A DNA stretch of 64,000 nt from Pelobates cultripes (GCA_933207985.1 OW240913.1:351975875-352039874); one strand, 5' to 3'; shown: positions 1 through 12,781, counted from the first letter of the stretch. Translations and numbers: made by a program. The notes: generated from the sequence alone by a model not told the origin.

Positions 1-16
1 TGATTCTGAGCCAAAA

Positions 17-59
<43 letters not shown>

Positions 60-2405
60 CTGGGAATATTGTACTGATGACTAGACTTGGAGATCCATTT
101 CAGGCCGAACTGCAATTTGTCCAAATATGGGCCGATTGGGTGTTCAGTGGATTTCGCAACCTCAATGCTGAAAATGTTTGGTTCGACTTGTGATCCTGGA
201 TTTCTGTGATTTCCGTGGCACAAAAAAAGAGATGACTGATGGGAAAAAAGATAAGTAATGGTTAGGGGACAGTCACTAAATGAAGATTTTATTCACAGAC
301 CAAGTAAGACGTGAGCAATAGAGGGAACAATAAGCAGCAGTGGAAAAGTCTTTGTCTATATATTATGTATTTATGAAGATATAATATATAACAAAAAATC
401 TATATCTATATATCATATTTTTAACAAATAAATAATGTAATAAATATATAAATATCGATTTTCACTACTCCTCCTGTTTAGTTTTTTTACTTGATTTGTG
501 AACCAAATGACAGGAAAATACTCCTATCAGTTTGCTGCAAAATACATACATAGTATTATATTGGGTGTATATTTTGCAGCACACTGATTTTCTCCCCCCT
601 TTTTGGTTCTTCTGATATGGTCTCCAAATCGTGATTTCGGTTACGAAATTCTTCCGAGTTAAACATAACTAAATTGTCCTGAAAAATGTTCTATTTGCGG
701 AAAACATAGCGTAGCTGAGACACGTTTTCTCGTTGTGCAGAAGTCTAATGGAGATCATTTTAGGTATTATTTCTCTGCTTTATATTGATGTGTGATGGAC
801 ACAAAGTGTATGCAATTATTATGTTATTCATCACTATCCAGTACTCATTTCATTCATGGCTATGGTGCAGTATTAATTGCCTTTCATTATTAGCGCTTTA
901 ATGTAAAACCTGATACCACACAACCCTTGGGGTTAAGTGATTCCCACGATTTTTCTAATTTCTCTACAAACAAAGCTTATCCTTTGCTTATAGAACGGGT
1001 GCTAACAGAAGTGTAATGTACATTTAAAATCTTTCATCCTTTCTTTCTGTGTGTTGCTTGGGATCTCAGGTATGTGGTCACTTGACCTAAATCAAGTAAT
1101 GCAAAGTATGTATCTGCTCTATGTTCACCTTCCTTGGTCACTTTACCATATTGTCTTCTGTCCACACCATCCCACCTCTTACGTGCAGGACTTCTTTAGG
1201 GTGACGCCACTATTTACAAAATGCCTTATCAGATCACAAACCCCAGTCCACTGAGGAATTCCTAAAACCACATTTCCTAAAAAAATAAACAAAATAAATA
1301 TTTAGAAAAAAACCTACATAATGTTCTTGTAGTCTGCTTCAATTTACCATATTTTATTTTTCTACTTTCCATTGATTTAGATATGCATATTGTATGCCTG
1401 GCAAACTTTCCTATTCACTGCTTTTAACCTACCTTGTAATTATATCCCTCTTTATATCCCTCTTCTTTAAGTTTTTTTTAAACAGGGCTCTTTTCACATT
1501 TTGTGTCTACACCTCTTAGCATTATTAATGTTAAAAGTCCAGAAATCTATGGCAGAAGATATCAGGGAACGGTACAGAAACTGCCTTAATTATTACATGC
1601 ACACAGGTGTTCAGGGGTACGAACCTCCTGAGTAAATAAAGGAAGGGGTTAATGATCCTACCTTATTGCTTGATTTCCTATCGCTTTATTTCTCTGTAAA
1701 TCAATAAGCATAATCTAATCTGTCTTGGGTATTCTGTTGTCCACTTTCAGATCATGCCCCTGCAGTCTAACTGCTCAATTCTCTGCTCATTTAGGAATGA
1801 AATCACGTTGTTTATACAGCCCTTGTCACACCTCCCTGCATGTGACTTGCACAGCCTTCCTAAACACTTCCGAGAGATTTTATGTTTAAACCTCCTTTAT
1901 TACACAGTCTGTTTAATGTAGAATTTCTTATCCCCTGCTCTGTTAATAATAGCTTAAGTCGCTACATGAGACTTTGTGTTAGAGTAAAGTTGAATTTACA
2001 GAGCAGGAGAAAAATAACTTCATGCACGCTGTGTGATTTAACTTCTAAATGGCAGTGAATTGAGCAGTGAGATTGCATGGGGCATAATCTATACAGTAAA
2101 ACTGTTTCATTAAGTTAAAGGGTTTTTTTTTTTTGCATATTACGAGTTTATAACAATTAATGCAAATGTATTTAACAAAATATGAAAGTAACAAAAGGGA
2201 AGGAAACAAGAAAAAAAATAAAGAATTACGAATTTTTTTTGTGAACATTAAACAACACTTATGAAATTGTGCTATTTTTTGTCTTAAGAATTAATTACAG
2301 TTGAATCTCTGCAGTGATAACACAATAATATGGTTGTTTAATAATGTTAAATTTAAACGCTGACTTTCTGATACAAAACATGTAATAATATGTTGTCTAT
2401 CGTAG
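1..2405. other. plcb1 intron (3' part), upstream of first visible exon
   Basis: This is intron sequence leading to the AG acceptor at 2404-2405. It opens with an AT dinucleotide tract at about 22-56. From about 1745 to 2123 there is a degraded copy of an interspersed repeat found again, more intact, at 38355-38889. No coding exon was recognised here; in particular the conserved plcb1 exon that should precede 2406 was not seen, so it lies left of the window. The short open frames at 1051 and 2045 have no recognisable similarity. Confidence 0.7.
1745..2123 (+). mobile_element. TTAA-type MITE, decayed copy of the 38355 family
   Basis: It shares TGCTCAATTCTCTGCTCATT-like, CACACCTCCCTGCATGTGAC, TTTCTTATCCCCTGCTCTGT and GAATTGAGCAGTGAGATTGC blocks, in the same order, with 38420-38860. 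The TTAA ends are not readable. Confidence 0.75.
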
Positions 2406-2538
2406 ATCGAAGCTGGTGAGGCACCATCAGAAGCTAACAGTGAACCCAGGCCGTTGCCAGCAGAAAATGGCTTGAACCACGCTACAACTCTGACCCCTAA
2501 GACTTCATCTCAAACTGCTCCCACTCAACCTGTTCCAG
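2406..2538 (+). CDS. plcb1: plcb1 internal exon 1 of 8 in window (linker after C2 domain)
   Basis: This exon encodes the low-complexity acidic/proline linker between the C2 domain and the distal C-terminal domain of phospholipase C beta-1, the Gq-activated enzyme that cleaves PIP2 to IP3 and diacylglycerol. The reading frame starts at 2406 (phase 0), runs 44 codons plus one base, and includes [15 protein letters not shown], close to the mammalian protein as I remember it. The acceptor is a CGTAG at 2401-2405 and the donor GTAAAA at 2539. The final base G joins the next exon to complete a Gly codon. The linker is the least conserved part of the family, so this exon is supported mainly by the PAENG/TLTPK block and the exact phase match. 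It is too short and stop-limited to appear as a long open frame. Confidence 0.88.
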
Positions 2539-3597
2539 GTAAAAAAATATTCATCATAATTTTGCTGTTTAGTTCTCCGAAATAAGTCTTTCCAAACAAT
2601 TTCTGGGTATTTGTGCATTCTACATGTGAGCTCTTGTAGAACAAATGTTGTGATAAAGAATATAGTTCAACAATCCATAGTGGGATTCATTCACTAAACT
2701 TGGACTTGGGGGAGAACTGACAGGGACATTGAGAATAATGTAATTGTAGCTGGAATAAAAAGATTTGTGAACACATCTATTCAGCCCACGTTTTTCAGTC
2801 CCCTTGTCAATTCTCTGCGATTCCAGATTTGGTAAGTAAACACTAATTTGTTTTTTGGAAAAATGAAAATCTAATGGTTTTGAATTTTGATTCAGAATAG
2901 CCATATATTATATTATTATTATATATTAATATATATACACATTCATAACAACATATCTCATGTTTTTTTGTTCATGGAATTAAAGGTATACTTTAAGGAC
3001 CAAACAACTTTCGCTTACAGGGACACTGTAGACACCCAGACCACTTTAGCTAATTGAAATAGTCTGGGTGCTGTGACCCTTTTGCACTTAGTGTTGCAAT
3101 GTAAAACATTGCAGCTCTAAGTCTGCCCACAGTGGCTATCTACCAGACAGCCACTAGAAGGCTACCGGAATCCAAACAGGCTTTTGGTCCGTTATCTGAT
3201 TCTGGACGTCCTCACGGACTTCCAGTGTCAGATTTTCCCCATAGCGGAGGTCCCCTATGAGGAGGTCTAATGTGCGGCCATTGCCGTTCATGCGCATTAG
3301 GACTCCCTAGCCGACTGCCGTCGGCGGGGGAGGAGCATGGGCAGAGCCTGACCCAGCACTGAGGGACATCGGTGCTGTATTCAGGTAAGTGGCTCAAGGG
3401 GTTTAACCAGAAGGCATGTCAGATTTTGAAGATTTCATTGAACACAAACGTATTTTTCGCAACTAAAACTGTATAATGAATTTATAATTTATTATAGACT
3501 CATAGCACAGTTTACGAACTTACTGCATCTTCTTAACTTTACTTTTTACACAAGAAACCTTCTCTTTTCCTAAGACAATATGTATTTTTAATTTTAG
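2539..3597 (+). other. plcb1: plcb1 intron, 1059 bp
   Basis: The donor is GTAAAA and the acceptor TTTTAG. Most of the intron is repeat: a MITE-like fragment near 2680-2855 with the TTCACTAAA terminus, and a TTAAAGG-type element from about 2980 to 3405. Confidence 0.85.
2980..3405. mobile_element. TTAAAGG-type (T2-like) non-autonomous DNA element, degraded
   Basis: It begins with TTAAAGG at 2980 and contains the same internal modules as the better copies at 4848 and 7085: a CACCCAGACCACTTTAGC block with its inverted partner, and a CAGACAGCCACTAGA block. The right end has decayed and its position is approximate. It has no coding capacity. Confidence 0.6.
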
Positions 3598-3651
3598 GTT
3601 CTGTCAAAGTTCCTGCCAAAACAGAAGACCTTATAATGAGTGTCTTAACAG
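3598..3651 (+). CDS. plcb1: plcb1 internal exon 2 of 8 (54 bp)
   Basis: A small exon of 54 bases, bounded by AG at 3596-3597 and GTAAAT at 3652. It completes the split Gly codon, then reads SVKVPAKTEDLIMSVLT and leaves one base for the next exon. The KTEDLI..VLT block matches the start of the distal C-terminal domain of vertebrate PLC-beta-1. The size and phase (enters after 1 base, leaves after 1 base) keep the frame between its neighbours, which is the main reason for accepting such a short exon. Confidence 0.9.
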
Positions 3652-4762
<1,111 letters not shown>

Positions 4763-4847
4763 TAAGTATACATCGGTCTGTCTATCTGAATTATTTGCTC
4801 CAATAATGACAAAAAGGATTTTTAAAGGAACACTCCAGTGTCCAGTG

Positions 4848-5337
4848 TTAAAGGACCACTATAGTGCCAGGAAAACATACTCCTTTTCCTGGCACTATAG
4901 TGCCCTGAGGGTGCCCCCACCCTCAGGGACCCCCTCCCGCCCGGCTCTGGAAAGGGGAAAGGGGTTAAAACTTACCTTTTTCCAGCGCTGGGTGGGGAGC
5001 TCTCCTCCTCCTCTCCTCTCTCCTCCTGGGCTGAATGCGCACGCGCGGCAAGAGCTGCGCGCGCATTCAGCCCGTCGCTAGGAAAGCATTTACAATGCTC
5101 TATGGACTGGCGTGCTCTCACTGTGAAAATCACAGTGAGAAGCACGCAAGCGCCTCTAGTGGCTGTCAATGAGACAGCCACTAGAGGAATAGGGGGAAGG
5201 CTTAACCCATTCATAAACATAGCAGTTTCTCTGAAACTGCTATGTTTATTAAAAAAATGGGTTAACCCTAGAAGGACCTGGCACCCAGACCACTTCATTA
5301 AGCTGAAGTGGTCTGGGTGCCTAGAGTGGTCCTTTAA
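4848..5337. mobile_element. T2-like TTAA MITE, 490 bp, near-complete
   Basis: Both ends are readable: TTAAAGGACCACTATAG at the left and its near-complement ending CCTTTAA at the right, each including the TTAA target. The interior is built of hairpins: TCTCACTGTGA with its complement at 5117-5140, GTGGCTGTC with its complement at 5159-5181, a 31-bp palindrome at 5217-5247 and a 43-bp one at 5279-5321. It has no open frame of its own; frames crossing it (4806, 4972, 5102) are chance. A partial second terminus, TTAAAGGAACACTCC, lies just left at 4822, suggesting insertion beside or into an older relative. Confidence 0.82.
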
Positions 5338-6290
5338 TTCCCACTAGATCGTTGGTAAGAGGGTCTTCTCACCAGGAGCTCCGCTTCACCCCTGGGAGAT
5401 CCTCACAAGTAAAGGTTTCCATGCCAGTCCAATGCTTCTCATAGTGCAGGTGTGGCAATCACATAGAGAAGCATTAAATCCAGGTAAACCAAATCAAATT
5501 CAAATCAATGAAGGTTCCTTAACAAAAAGCTGAGAATGACCACATCCATATGTTTATAGTAAGACAGACAGATTAGCCCTAAAGTACATTCAGTGTACTG
5601 GTTGTCCTCTAGCTATTCTCAGTCAACAATTGGAGAAGATTCTGAAGCACAGAGATTGAGATCTGAGAGCATCTTTATTTAGTATTTTGTAAACAGATTA
5701 TTAAAGAATGTAAAAGTTAGAATAAAACATACCTGAATATAGTGAATATACCGTATCGTCAATTTGGATTGATGAGTATTTGTTTATTTACGTACACACA
5801 ATACTTTGGAGCCTTGAAAAGACTCTGTGGCTGGTGGTACAGTCTTCCTCAGAGGCTCTTCCAGGTTTTCCAAAGTCAAACTCACTACTACTACTTAACC
5901 CTGTTATTTACTAAGGTGAGAAGTCGATGGTTATAATAGATGAAGTGAAAAAAAAAGTCATCTATTCTGTCAGATCTGATACTTTGGCCTAAAACATGAA
6001 ATTCACTCTGAATTCACTTTGAAAACTCGATTTAGGGAATAATCCTGAAAGTAAAAGGAAAATGGATCATGGACAGAAAAAGAAAAATTAAAGAATTTTT
6101 AATTGATAAATAAAAATGGTTTTAGTAAAATTTTGATGAGAACCCTACTCAAATACCGTACTTTCAGTTGTTAACTTGTAGTTTATCATAAAATATGTGC
6201 TGTTTATTTTCTCTATATGTTTATTTTACTGGGTGATTATTATTATTGCATATCCCACAGTAATGTGTAATAGGTAAATTATAAATACTA

Positions 6291-6745
6291 TTAAAGGAAC
6301 ACTATAGTGTTAGGACTATAAAAATTCACTTAAGTGTCCCCCTACATATCTAGGTGTCCACCCTCTTCCAGGGGTTTAAAATGTAAGTTTTTTATCTTTT
6401 GCTCTCCATAAAGCCGCTCCTTATCTTTGTCTGAGATCATCAATGTTGATGATCTCAGCCAATCCAAAGCTTCTCCATATAGAAACATTGGGAGGCTTGT
6501 TTACATTCACGGCAGAATGCCACGCTGTGCCAATCAAATGCATTCAATGAAAGTAATTAGAGCTATAACCATATATACTCAGTTATAGCTGTGGAAGCAA
6601 CACTAATGCCTGTATTCCTGACTATCATTAGAAGCATGTTAACCCTGAAATGTAAGCACTGCACTTTTTGCAAAAGGGCTATGTTTTTTGCGGCAGGTTT
6701 GAAATACCAGGGGCATGGTACGCAGACCACTCCATGGGAAGGGTA
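6291..6745. mobile_element. TTAAAGG-type MITE, related family
   Basis: The left end TTAAAGGAACACTATAGTG is clear at 6291. The right end, near CAGACCACTCCATGG, is eroded and approximate. An internal hairpin GATGATCTCAG / CTGAGATCATC lies near 6430-6460. No coding capacity. Confidence 0.6.
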
Positions 6746-7084
6746 ACAAAAAGCAAGTCAGGGTATAAAGAACAAAGAATACAGATAGCTCCGCTCAAAT
6801 AACTTCTCAATTAAAAAAAAAAAAGTAAAAAGTTCAATAACACAAGAATGGAGACAAATAAAATCAGCATAGCGATGCATTTAGCGATATACACTCCTTG
6901 TATGAATGCCTAACAAGTAGTAATGTGAAAAATTGAAAAGAGTTGAAACAGAACAAGGTAAAATGGAATGGACTGCAAAAGAGATTCAGAGATTCTTACA
7001 GGACTGGTGACAATAGGAAAAAATCTCATTGGGCACGAGATGGTATTTTCAGTTTTTTGGGAAGTTCTGAAGACGTATAATGGA

Positions 7085-7486
7085 TTAAAGGACCACTATA
7101 GTGCCAGGAAAACAAACTTGTTTTCCTGGCACTTTAGTGTTAATAGCCCCCCCCCCACCACCCTCATGGCCCCCCTCCCGCCGGGCTCTAGGGGGAGGAA
7201 GGGGTTAAAAACTTACCTTTCTCCAGTGCCGGGGAATCTCCTCCCTCTTCCGACGAATGTGCATGCACGGCAAGAGCTGCGCGCGCATTCAATCAGTCCA
7301 TAGGAAAGCATTTATCAATTAAATAATAATGAGACAGCCACTAGAGGCTGGATTAACCCTAATGTAAACATAGCAGTTTCTCTGAAACTGCTATGTTTAC
7401 AGCTGCAGGGTTTACCACAGATGGACCTGGCACCCAGACCACTTTATTGAGCTGAAGTGGTCTGGGTGCCTATAGTGGTCCTTTAA
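7085..7486. mobile_element. T2-like TTAA MITE, about 402 bp
   Basis: Same family as 4848-5337. It starts TTAAAGGACCACTATAGTGC and ends ATAGTGGTCCTTTAA. It keeps the AACATAGCAGTTTCTCTGAA hairpin and the CACCCAGACCACTT hairpin but lacks the CACTGTGA hairpin, so it is an internally deleted copy. Confidence 0.82.
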
Positions 7487-8265
7487 TAAAAATAAATTAG
7501 TAGAGAAATTAAAAACTATAGCACTTTACTCATTTCCCAATGCACTTTCACCATGTGTTAAATATATTGCCTTTTACATATGCATTCCATCTTGTTTTAT
7601 TTTGCTCAGATATATTTTCTGCAGTTGAGTCTGTGAACATGTAACAAAACCTGAAATGGGAAGAAGCATGCACCAAACATTTCAGCTGAGATACAGTTCT
7701 TACATCATAGTTAAAGAATAATTCAAGGTCTGCTACAGCTTTTCTTTGGCAGCTGCATACAAATGACTAGCTTATCAACAAATATCACAAATGCTCCTTG
7801 TAGCAGAAAATAACATGAAGCACAATGTGGCAATCAGTGTTTTGCTAGAATTTACGGCAAGAGAATTACTGGAGGCTCTGTGTTGGTGATATTGTCGAAT
7901 GTTTTGATACGGAGGGAAAACATATTCGCTGACTCTGAAAATGATAAAATTGGATATTTCATGTGAACTGTAATGGAAACATAACCATTTTCTCGCTACA
8001 GTTGTAGAATTTATTAGCAATAATAGACATATTAAAGTTTATTGCGAGGTGCGTGGGATTTGCTGAAACTGCAGCTTTTATTCCAGCAGTAAATAAAGCG
8101 CTTTAATGTGAGTAATTCAGCTCTTTTGGTAATTGATATATTCTACCAGCATTACAAATCATGGGAAAATGTTTTCAAAGACATTTTAATATTTCTTCCG
8201 TGCATATCATTTCCTTTTTTTTCTGCAACTAGTTTAGCAAGCCACCTATTCCCGTAGATCTGGGG

Positions 8266-8579
8266 TAGAACCTAAAGATTGTTTGTAAGAAGACAAGTGT
8301 ATAATGCACACACTAAAAAGATGGAATACTTCCTGCAGGGTGATCCAGAAAGGGAGGGCCAGTCTCTCGAGACAACAAATGGAAGAAAACATAGGTATCC
8401 AGGCACACCTGAGGTTTCTTCTAAAAGGCAGTCTTTTATCGCGAACCAAAAAAGTGGAGACAAGGTTTTGGCTCCTCTCTGAACCTTTATCGAGACTTTA
8501 TAAAGGCTCAGAGAGGTGCCAAAACATTGTCATCACATTTTTGTCCTAATAAAATACTGCCTTTTAGAACCTAAAGATT
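8266..8579 (+). mobile_element. Short retroposed element with 15-bp target duplication
   Basis: An identical 15-mer, TAGAACCTAAAGATT, flanks the segment at 8266-8280 and 8565-8579, so the inserted body is 8281-8564 (284 bp). A duplication of this length points to LINE-type target-primed insertion. The body ends ...CTAATAAAATACTGCCTT and carries a strong hairpin at 8465-8525. It overlaps short open frames on both strands that show no coding signal. I cannot name the family; a truncated non-LTR or Penelope-like tail are both possible. Confidence 0.65.
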
Positions 8580-8867
8580 AGCCGGTTCAGTTCTTCGAAT
8601 CAAGGATAGTGAAGGTTAGGTACAGTGAGGGAAAAAAGTATTTGCACCCCTGATAATTTTGAACGTTTGACAACCGACAAAGAAATGATCAGTCTATAAT
8701 ATAATGGTAGGTGTATTTTAACAGTAAGAGACAGAATAACAAAACAAACAAAAAAAATCCATAAAAAAGCTTGTCAAATAAGCTATAAACTGATTTGCAT
8801 GTCAATGAGTGAAATAAGTATGTGATCCCGTATCATTCAGCAAGATTTCTGGCGCCCAGGTGTAAAA

Positions 8868-10105
8868 CACAGGGCAGAAGCTGAGAGTGGGGGGAGTACA
8901 GGTCAGAAGCAGAGAGTGGGGGGTGGGACACAGGGCTGAAGCAGAGAGTGGGGACGGACGCGGCAGAAGCGAAAAGTAGAGAGGGTAGGACACAGGACTG
9001 AAGCAAAGTAGGGTGACCAGACACGGGGCAGAAGCAAAAGCGTGGGGAACGCAGGGCAGAAGAAGAGTGGTGGGAGTGGACACAGGAAAACCGCACAAAA
9101 ATGCGTCGTGAACAGGGCAGAAGCAGAAGTGGGTGGGTGAGACGCTGAGGCAGAAGCAGAGAGTAGGTGGAGTGGGACACAGAGGGCAAGAAACATATAG
9201 TGAAGAGGTAGAGATACAGGGCAATAGTAGAGAGTGGGGAGGAGGACGGGCAAGAAGCTTGAAGTAGAGGGTGGGACACAGGGCAGAAGCAGATAGTGGT
9301 GGGGAGATACAGGGCAATAGTAGAGAGTGGGGGGTGGGACACAGGGCTGAAGCCGAGAGTGGGGGGACCGAACACAGAGCAGAAGCAAAGCGTGGGGGGT
9401 GGAACACAGGGCAGAAGAAGAGAGTGGGGGGAGTGGACACAGGGCAGAAGCAGAGAGTGAGGAGGTTGGGACACAAGGCAGAAGAAGCAGAGAGTGGGTG
9501 GGTGGTGGGACACAGGGCAGAAGCAGAGAGTGGAGTGGGTGGGACACAGGGCAAGAAGCAGATAGTGGTGAGGAGATACAGAACTGATAGTAGAAGTGGG
9601 GGTGCAGGACACAGGAGGCTGAAAAGCGAGTGGGGGACGGGAGCAGAAAGCGTGGGGTGGGGCTGGGGCAGAAAGAAGAAGAGTGGTGGGAGACACAGGG
9701 CAGAAGCAGAGAAGTGGGGATTTGGGACACAAGGCAGAAAAACAGAGAGTGGGGGTGGGACACAGGGCTGAAGAAGAGAGTGGGGGACTGGACACACAGA
9801 AGACAGAAGCAGAAAGCGTGGGGACGCGCTGGGGCAGAAGGAGAGTGGTGGGAGTGGACACAGGGCAGAAGCAGAGAGTGGGTGGGGGGGAAACACGGCA
9901 GAAGCAGAGAGTGGAGGGGGGATACAGGGCAGAAGCAGAGAGTAGGGTAGAGGATGCAGGGCAGAATAAGAGAGTGGGGAAGGGGACATAGGGCAGAAGC
10001 ATAGAGTAGTTGAGGGGACTCAGGGCAGAAGCAGAGAGTGGTGGGGGGATACAGGGCAGAAGCAGAGAGTAGGGGATGGGACACAGGGCAGAAGAAGAGA
10101 ATGGT
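8868..10105. repeat. Minisatellite, units of about 32-36 bp, inside the Tc1 element
   Basis: Head-to-tail variants of GGGACACAGGGCAGAAGCAG followed by AGAGTGGGGGGTG fill about 1.2 kb. The array is strongly strand-asymmetric (purines on +), which leaves long open frames on both strands (for example 8802-9989 and 8833-10203 on the minus strand). These frames encode only Ser/Pro/Leu/Cys-rich repeats and are not genes. Unit length varies by a few bases, so the frames drift between phases. Confidence 0.95.
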
Positions 10106-10748
10106 GTGGCTCCCAAAAACGTTTTCCTAAACTTTCTCAGCTGCAGCCATTCAACCAGATCACAGAGATCTGTACATATATATCTAAATGTACAGACCCT
10201 CATAATAAGGAGAGGATCAATGGCAGCAAACAGTGTGTGATCTCCATGCCCAGGAAATCCTAAATGCAGAGTCTGAGAGAATTAGAGCTCAGCACAGGGA
10301 CCCAGAGCACAGCCATCTGCCCACAGCCAATACACGTGAGAAGCACACACAGCTCCTGGATGGCACACAATCAGCCTGATCACTCCAGTCCACTGCTGGA
10401 TCTTACCTTTAGCAGTCTCCTGGTGATGCTGGCTGAGGTTGATGGTAGTGAGTGTGAGCAGCAGCTCATTCCAGCCTCTGCTCTCCATGCTGCTGCCTCC
10501 TCCTCCTTCCTCCGGTGCGGTGCTCTCTTATGAAGCTGGGAGGAAGTAATCAGCTGTCACTTCCTCCCAGCATTCTCTAGAGGGACCCGGTCATGCTACT
10601 AAAGGGCTACAGCACCAGACCGGGACCCTTTTCGACCGGCCCCCTCTAAAGTGATGAAAGTAGTGGGCCCATTTGGAAGCTGCTTTGGGCCCCCAGGAGT
10701 AACCGGGCCTGGGCAGCAGCTCCGTTTGCCCCACTGTAAGGACGGCCC
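10106..10748. other. Unclassified insert between minisatellite and transposase remnant
   Basis: It belongs to neither the Tc1 element nor the minisatellite. The last part, ending GGACGGCCCTG at about 10750, resembles the GGGCCGG-rich terminus of the hAT-type element at 34157-35406, so it may be the end of such an element. I found no matching target duplication. Open frames at 10264, 10282 and 10591 are unrecognised. Confidence 0.45.
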
Positions 10749-11154
10749 TGATACTGTCAAACATGGAGGTAGAAACATTATGCTTTGGGGGTGTTTTTCT
10801 GCTAAGGGGACAGGACAACTGCACCGCATCAAAGGAACGATGGACGGGGCCATGTACCGTCAAATCTTGGGTGAGAACCTCCTTCCCTCAGCCAGGGCAT
10901 TGAAAATGGGACGTGGATGGGTATTCCAGTACGACAATGACCCAAAACACACAGCCAAGGCAACAAAGGAGTGGCTCAAGAAGACGCACATTAAGGTCCT
11001 GCAGTGGCCTAGCCAGGGAGCTAAAGGTTTTAGTTGCCAAATGTCGGCCTTGAAACCTTAAAGACTTGGAGAGGATCTGCAAAGAGGAGTGGGATAACTA
11101 CAAGAAACGTATGACCTCTGTGATTGTAAACAAGGATTTTGCTACCAAGTACTA
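10749..11154 (+). pseudogene. Tc1-type transposase, C-terminal half, disrupted
   Basis: The frame 10651-11061 contains typical Tc1 DDE transposase blocks: [40 protein letters not shown] and [19 protein letters not shown], the last carrying the second catalytic Asp. After WPSQ (about 11016) a short deletion removes the region that holds the third catalytic acid (the SPDLNPIE-type block), and the frame is then lost. Downstream pieces resembling the family's end (LERICKEEWD; KKRMTSVIVNKDFATKY ending near 11154) follow with a second small deletion between them. The N-terminal DNA-binding half is missing. It cannot encode an active enzyme. Confidence 0.92.
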
Positions 11155-12781
11155 AGCCGAAAGGGTCAAATACTTATTTCACCTATTGACATTCAAATCA
11201 ATTTATAACTTTTTGACATGCGTTTTTCTGGATTTTGTTTTTGTTATTCTGTCTCTCACTGTTAAAATATACCTACCATTAAAATTATAGACTGATCATT
11301 GCTTTGTCAGTGGGCAAACGTTTAAAATCAGCAGGGGATCAAATACTTTTTTCCCCTCACTGTACTCCTGATATCACAAACTAATTACCCTTAAAAAATA
11401 TATTTATGACTTATCTATAGCTTACTCTTTAAAAATTGTGCCTAAATATCAACTGTCACATCTTGTATTGCATATTTAATTTCTATATACCTCAATACCG
11501 CTGTTGTGGCATACTGAGGCTGTTTGTTAATTTGTGCACAACAAAAATAAAGAATAAAAAAAAATATATATATAAAAAATAAAAAAGCAAATAAAAACAG
11601 TTCATTTTTGGAAGTCTTACATTGCCTCTCCAACTCCACGTACTTTGCATTATTGTGAGAGATGGGCAAAAATTTGCAGGGATTTCCTGGGTCTTCCATT
11701 AATCACGGACCCCTGGCACATATTCTCACTTCTTTCCATTCTTGTGTGGTAGGGCTTGGCATTTTATATATAAGTGTGGGGATGATGATCTTCATTTCAT
11801 CTTGCTTCATGACAAGCATGTAGGTAACACTAGGCAAGTCTGTCATGATATGGCTATTCACGGGGACCTGCACTTTCTTCATGCCTTTTAAATGATGTAC
11901 CATATCAAATTCACTGTGAGGTTTGGAATCTCTTTGAATGTGTTTTTGTGTCTCCCAAGTAGCTTTGAAGTTCTATGAGAATTGTGTAATTATTTATCAT
12001 ATGCTACTTTTCAGGCAAAACATTCTCAAGTGTCGTTCAGGCTTGATTGCGTAAGTTTCTGTTGATAACGAAGTCGCATGTTTCATAGGTAGTTTGGCTG
12101 GAATGGAACCTAACACCATGTGTATATTAATCTAAATGAGTGCATACAGTCCAAGCATGGTGCATCTTCACAAGTATATTTTGAGGTGTCAGGAGCAGTG
12201 CATTAATAAGGAGTGTACTTCAGCTTTGCCTGCTCTGTTCCCAGTTCTGTCCCCATAGAGCAACATTTAAGTAATCATGCTGATGTTACTGGGTGACCCA
12301 CTATCTCAGTAGAAGAGCCACTGTACTGTCAAGATCTTTGAATGAGCAAACCATGGCTTCCCAACTTCCATGGTCTACAAGAAGGACTACACCAAACAGT
12401 TGTATAGCTAAATGAGCATCTATGAGGATTCCACTTTTTAGGTTTGCTCTGGTGTTGACTTGTTAAAAAATAAAAAATAAATTGCAGGTCTAATGCTTTT
12501 AAAATGTATAACAGAATACTGAATACTGAATCTTTAAATGTCTCACGTTTTTTACAGTTAAACATGCAAGTTTCCTATCTTGGTGACATAATGCATGACC
12601 TTCCTTTGTGTTTTTTTTTATTACACTAAAATAAGGTGAGGTACTCAGACTGCAATGTGTGTTTATGTGGGTTTAAATACAACTTGGTGATTTTTGTATG
12701 ATGCTGTTAGGTTCACTATGCCAATTCATATCTATGTAGCTGCACAGTTAATACTTTCTTTTTGTCCACCTTTTTACGTAG

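Larger units (their letters stand above)
8621..11364 (+). mobile_element. Tc1/mariner-type transposon, interrupted and inactive
   Basis: The left terminus TACAGTGAGGGAAAAAAGTA (8621) and right terminus ending TTTTTTCCCCTCACTGTA (11364) are inverted repeats flanked by TA. The inner blocks ...AAAGAAATGATCAGTCTATA (left) and ...TATAGACTGATCATTGCTTTG (right) are also complementary. The family normally spans about 1.6 kb; this copy is 2.7 kb because unrelated DNA (about 8865-10750) replaces the first part of the transposase gene. The rest of the transposase survives as a pseudogene (10749-11154). Confidence 0.92.

Noticed and set aside
4763..4765. In-frame TAA after the exon 4542-4761, possible short plcb1 isoform end
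   Set aside because: It is the TAA of the GTAAGT donor; the next exon restores the frame exactly.
9271..9991. Plus-strand frames of 62-166 codons
   Set aside because: Same minisatellite read on the other strand; Gly/Arg/Glu repeats only.
8802..10203. Minus-strand open frames of 393-456 codons
   Set aside because: They are Ser/Pro/Leu/Cys repeat translations of the 32-36 bp minisatellite, overlap in several frames at once and have no domain.
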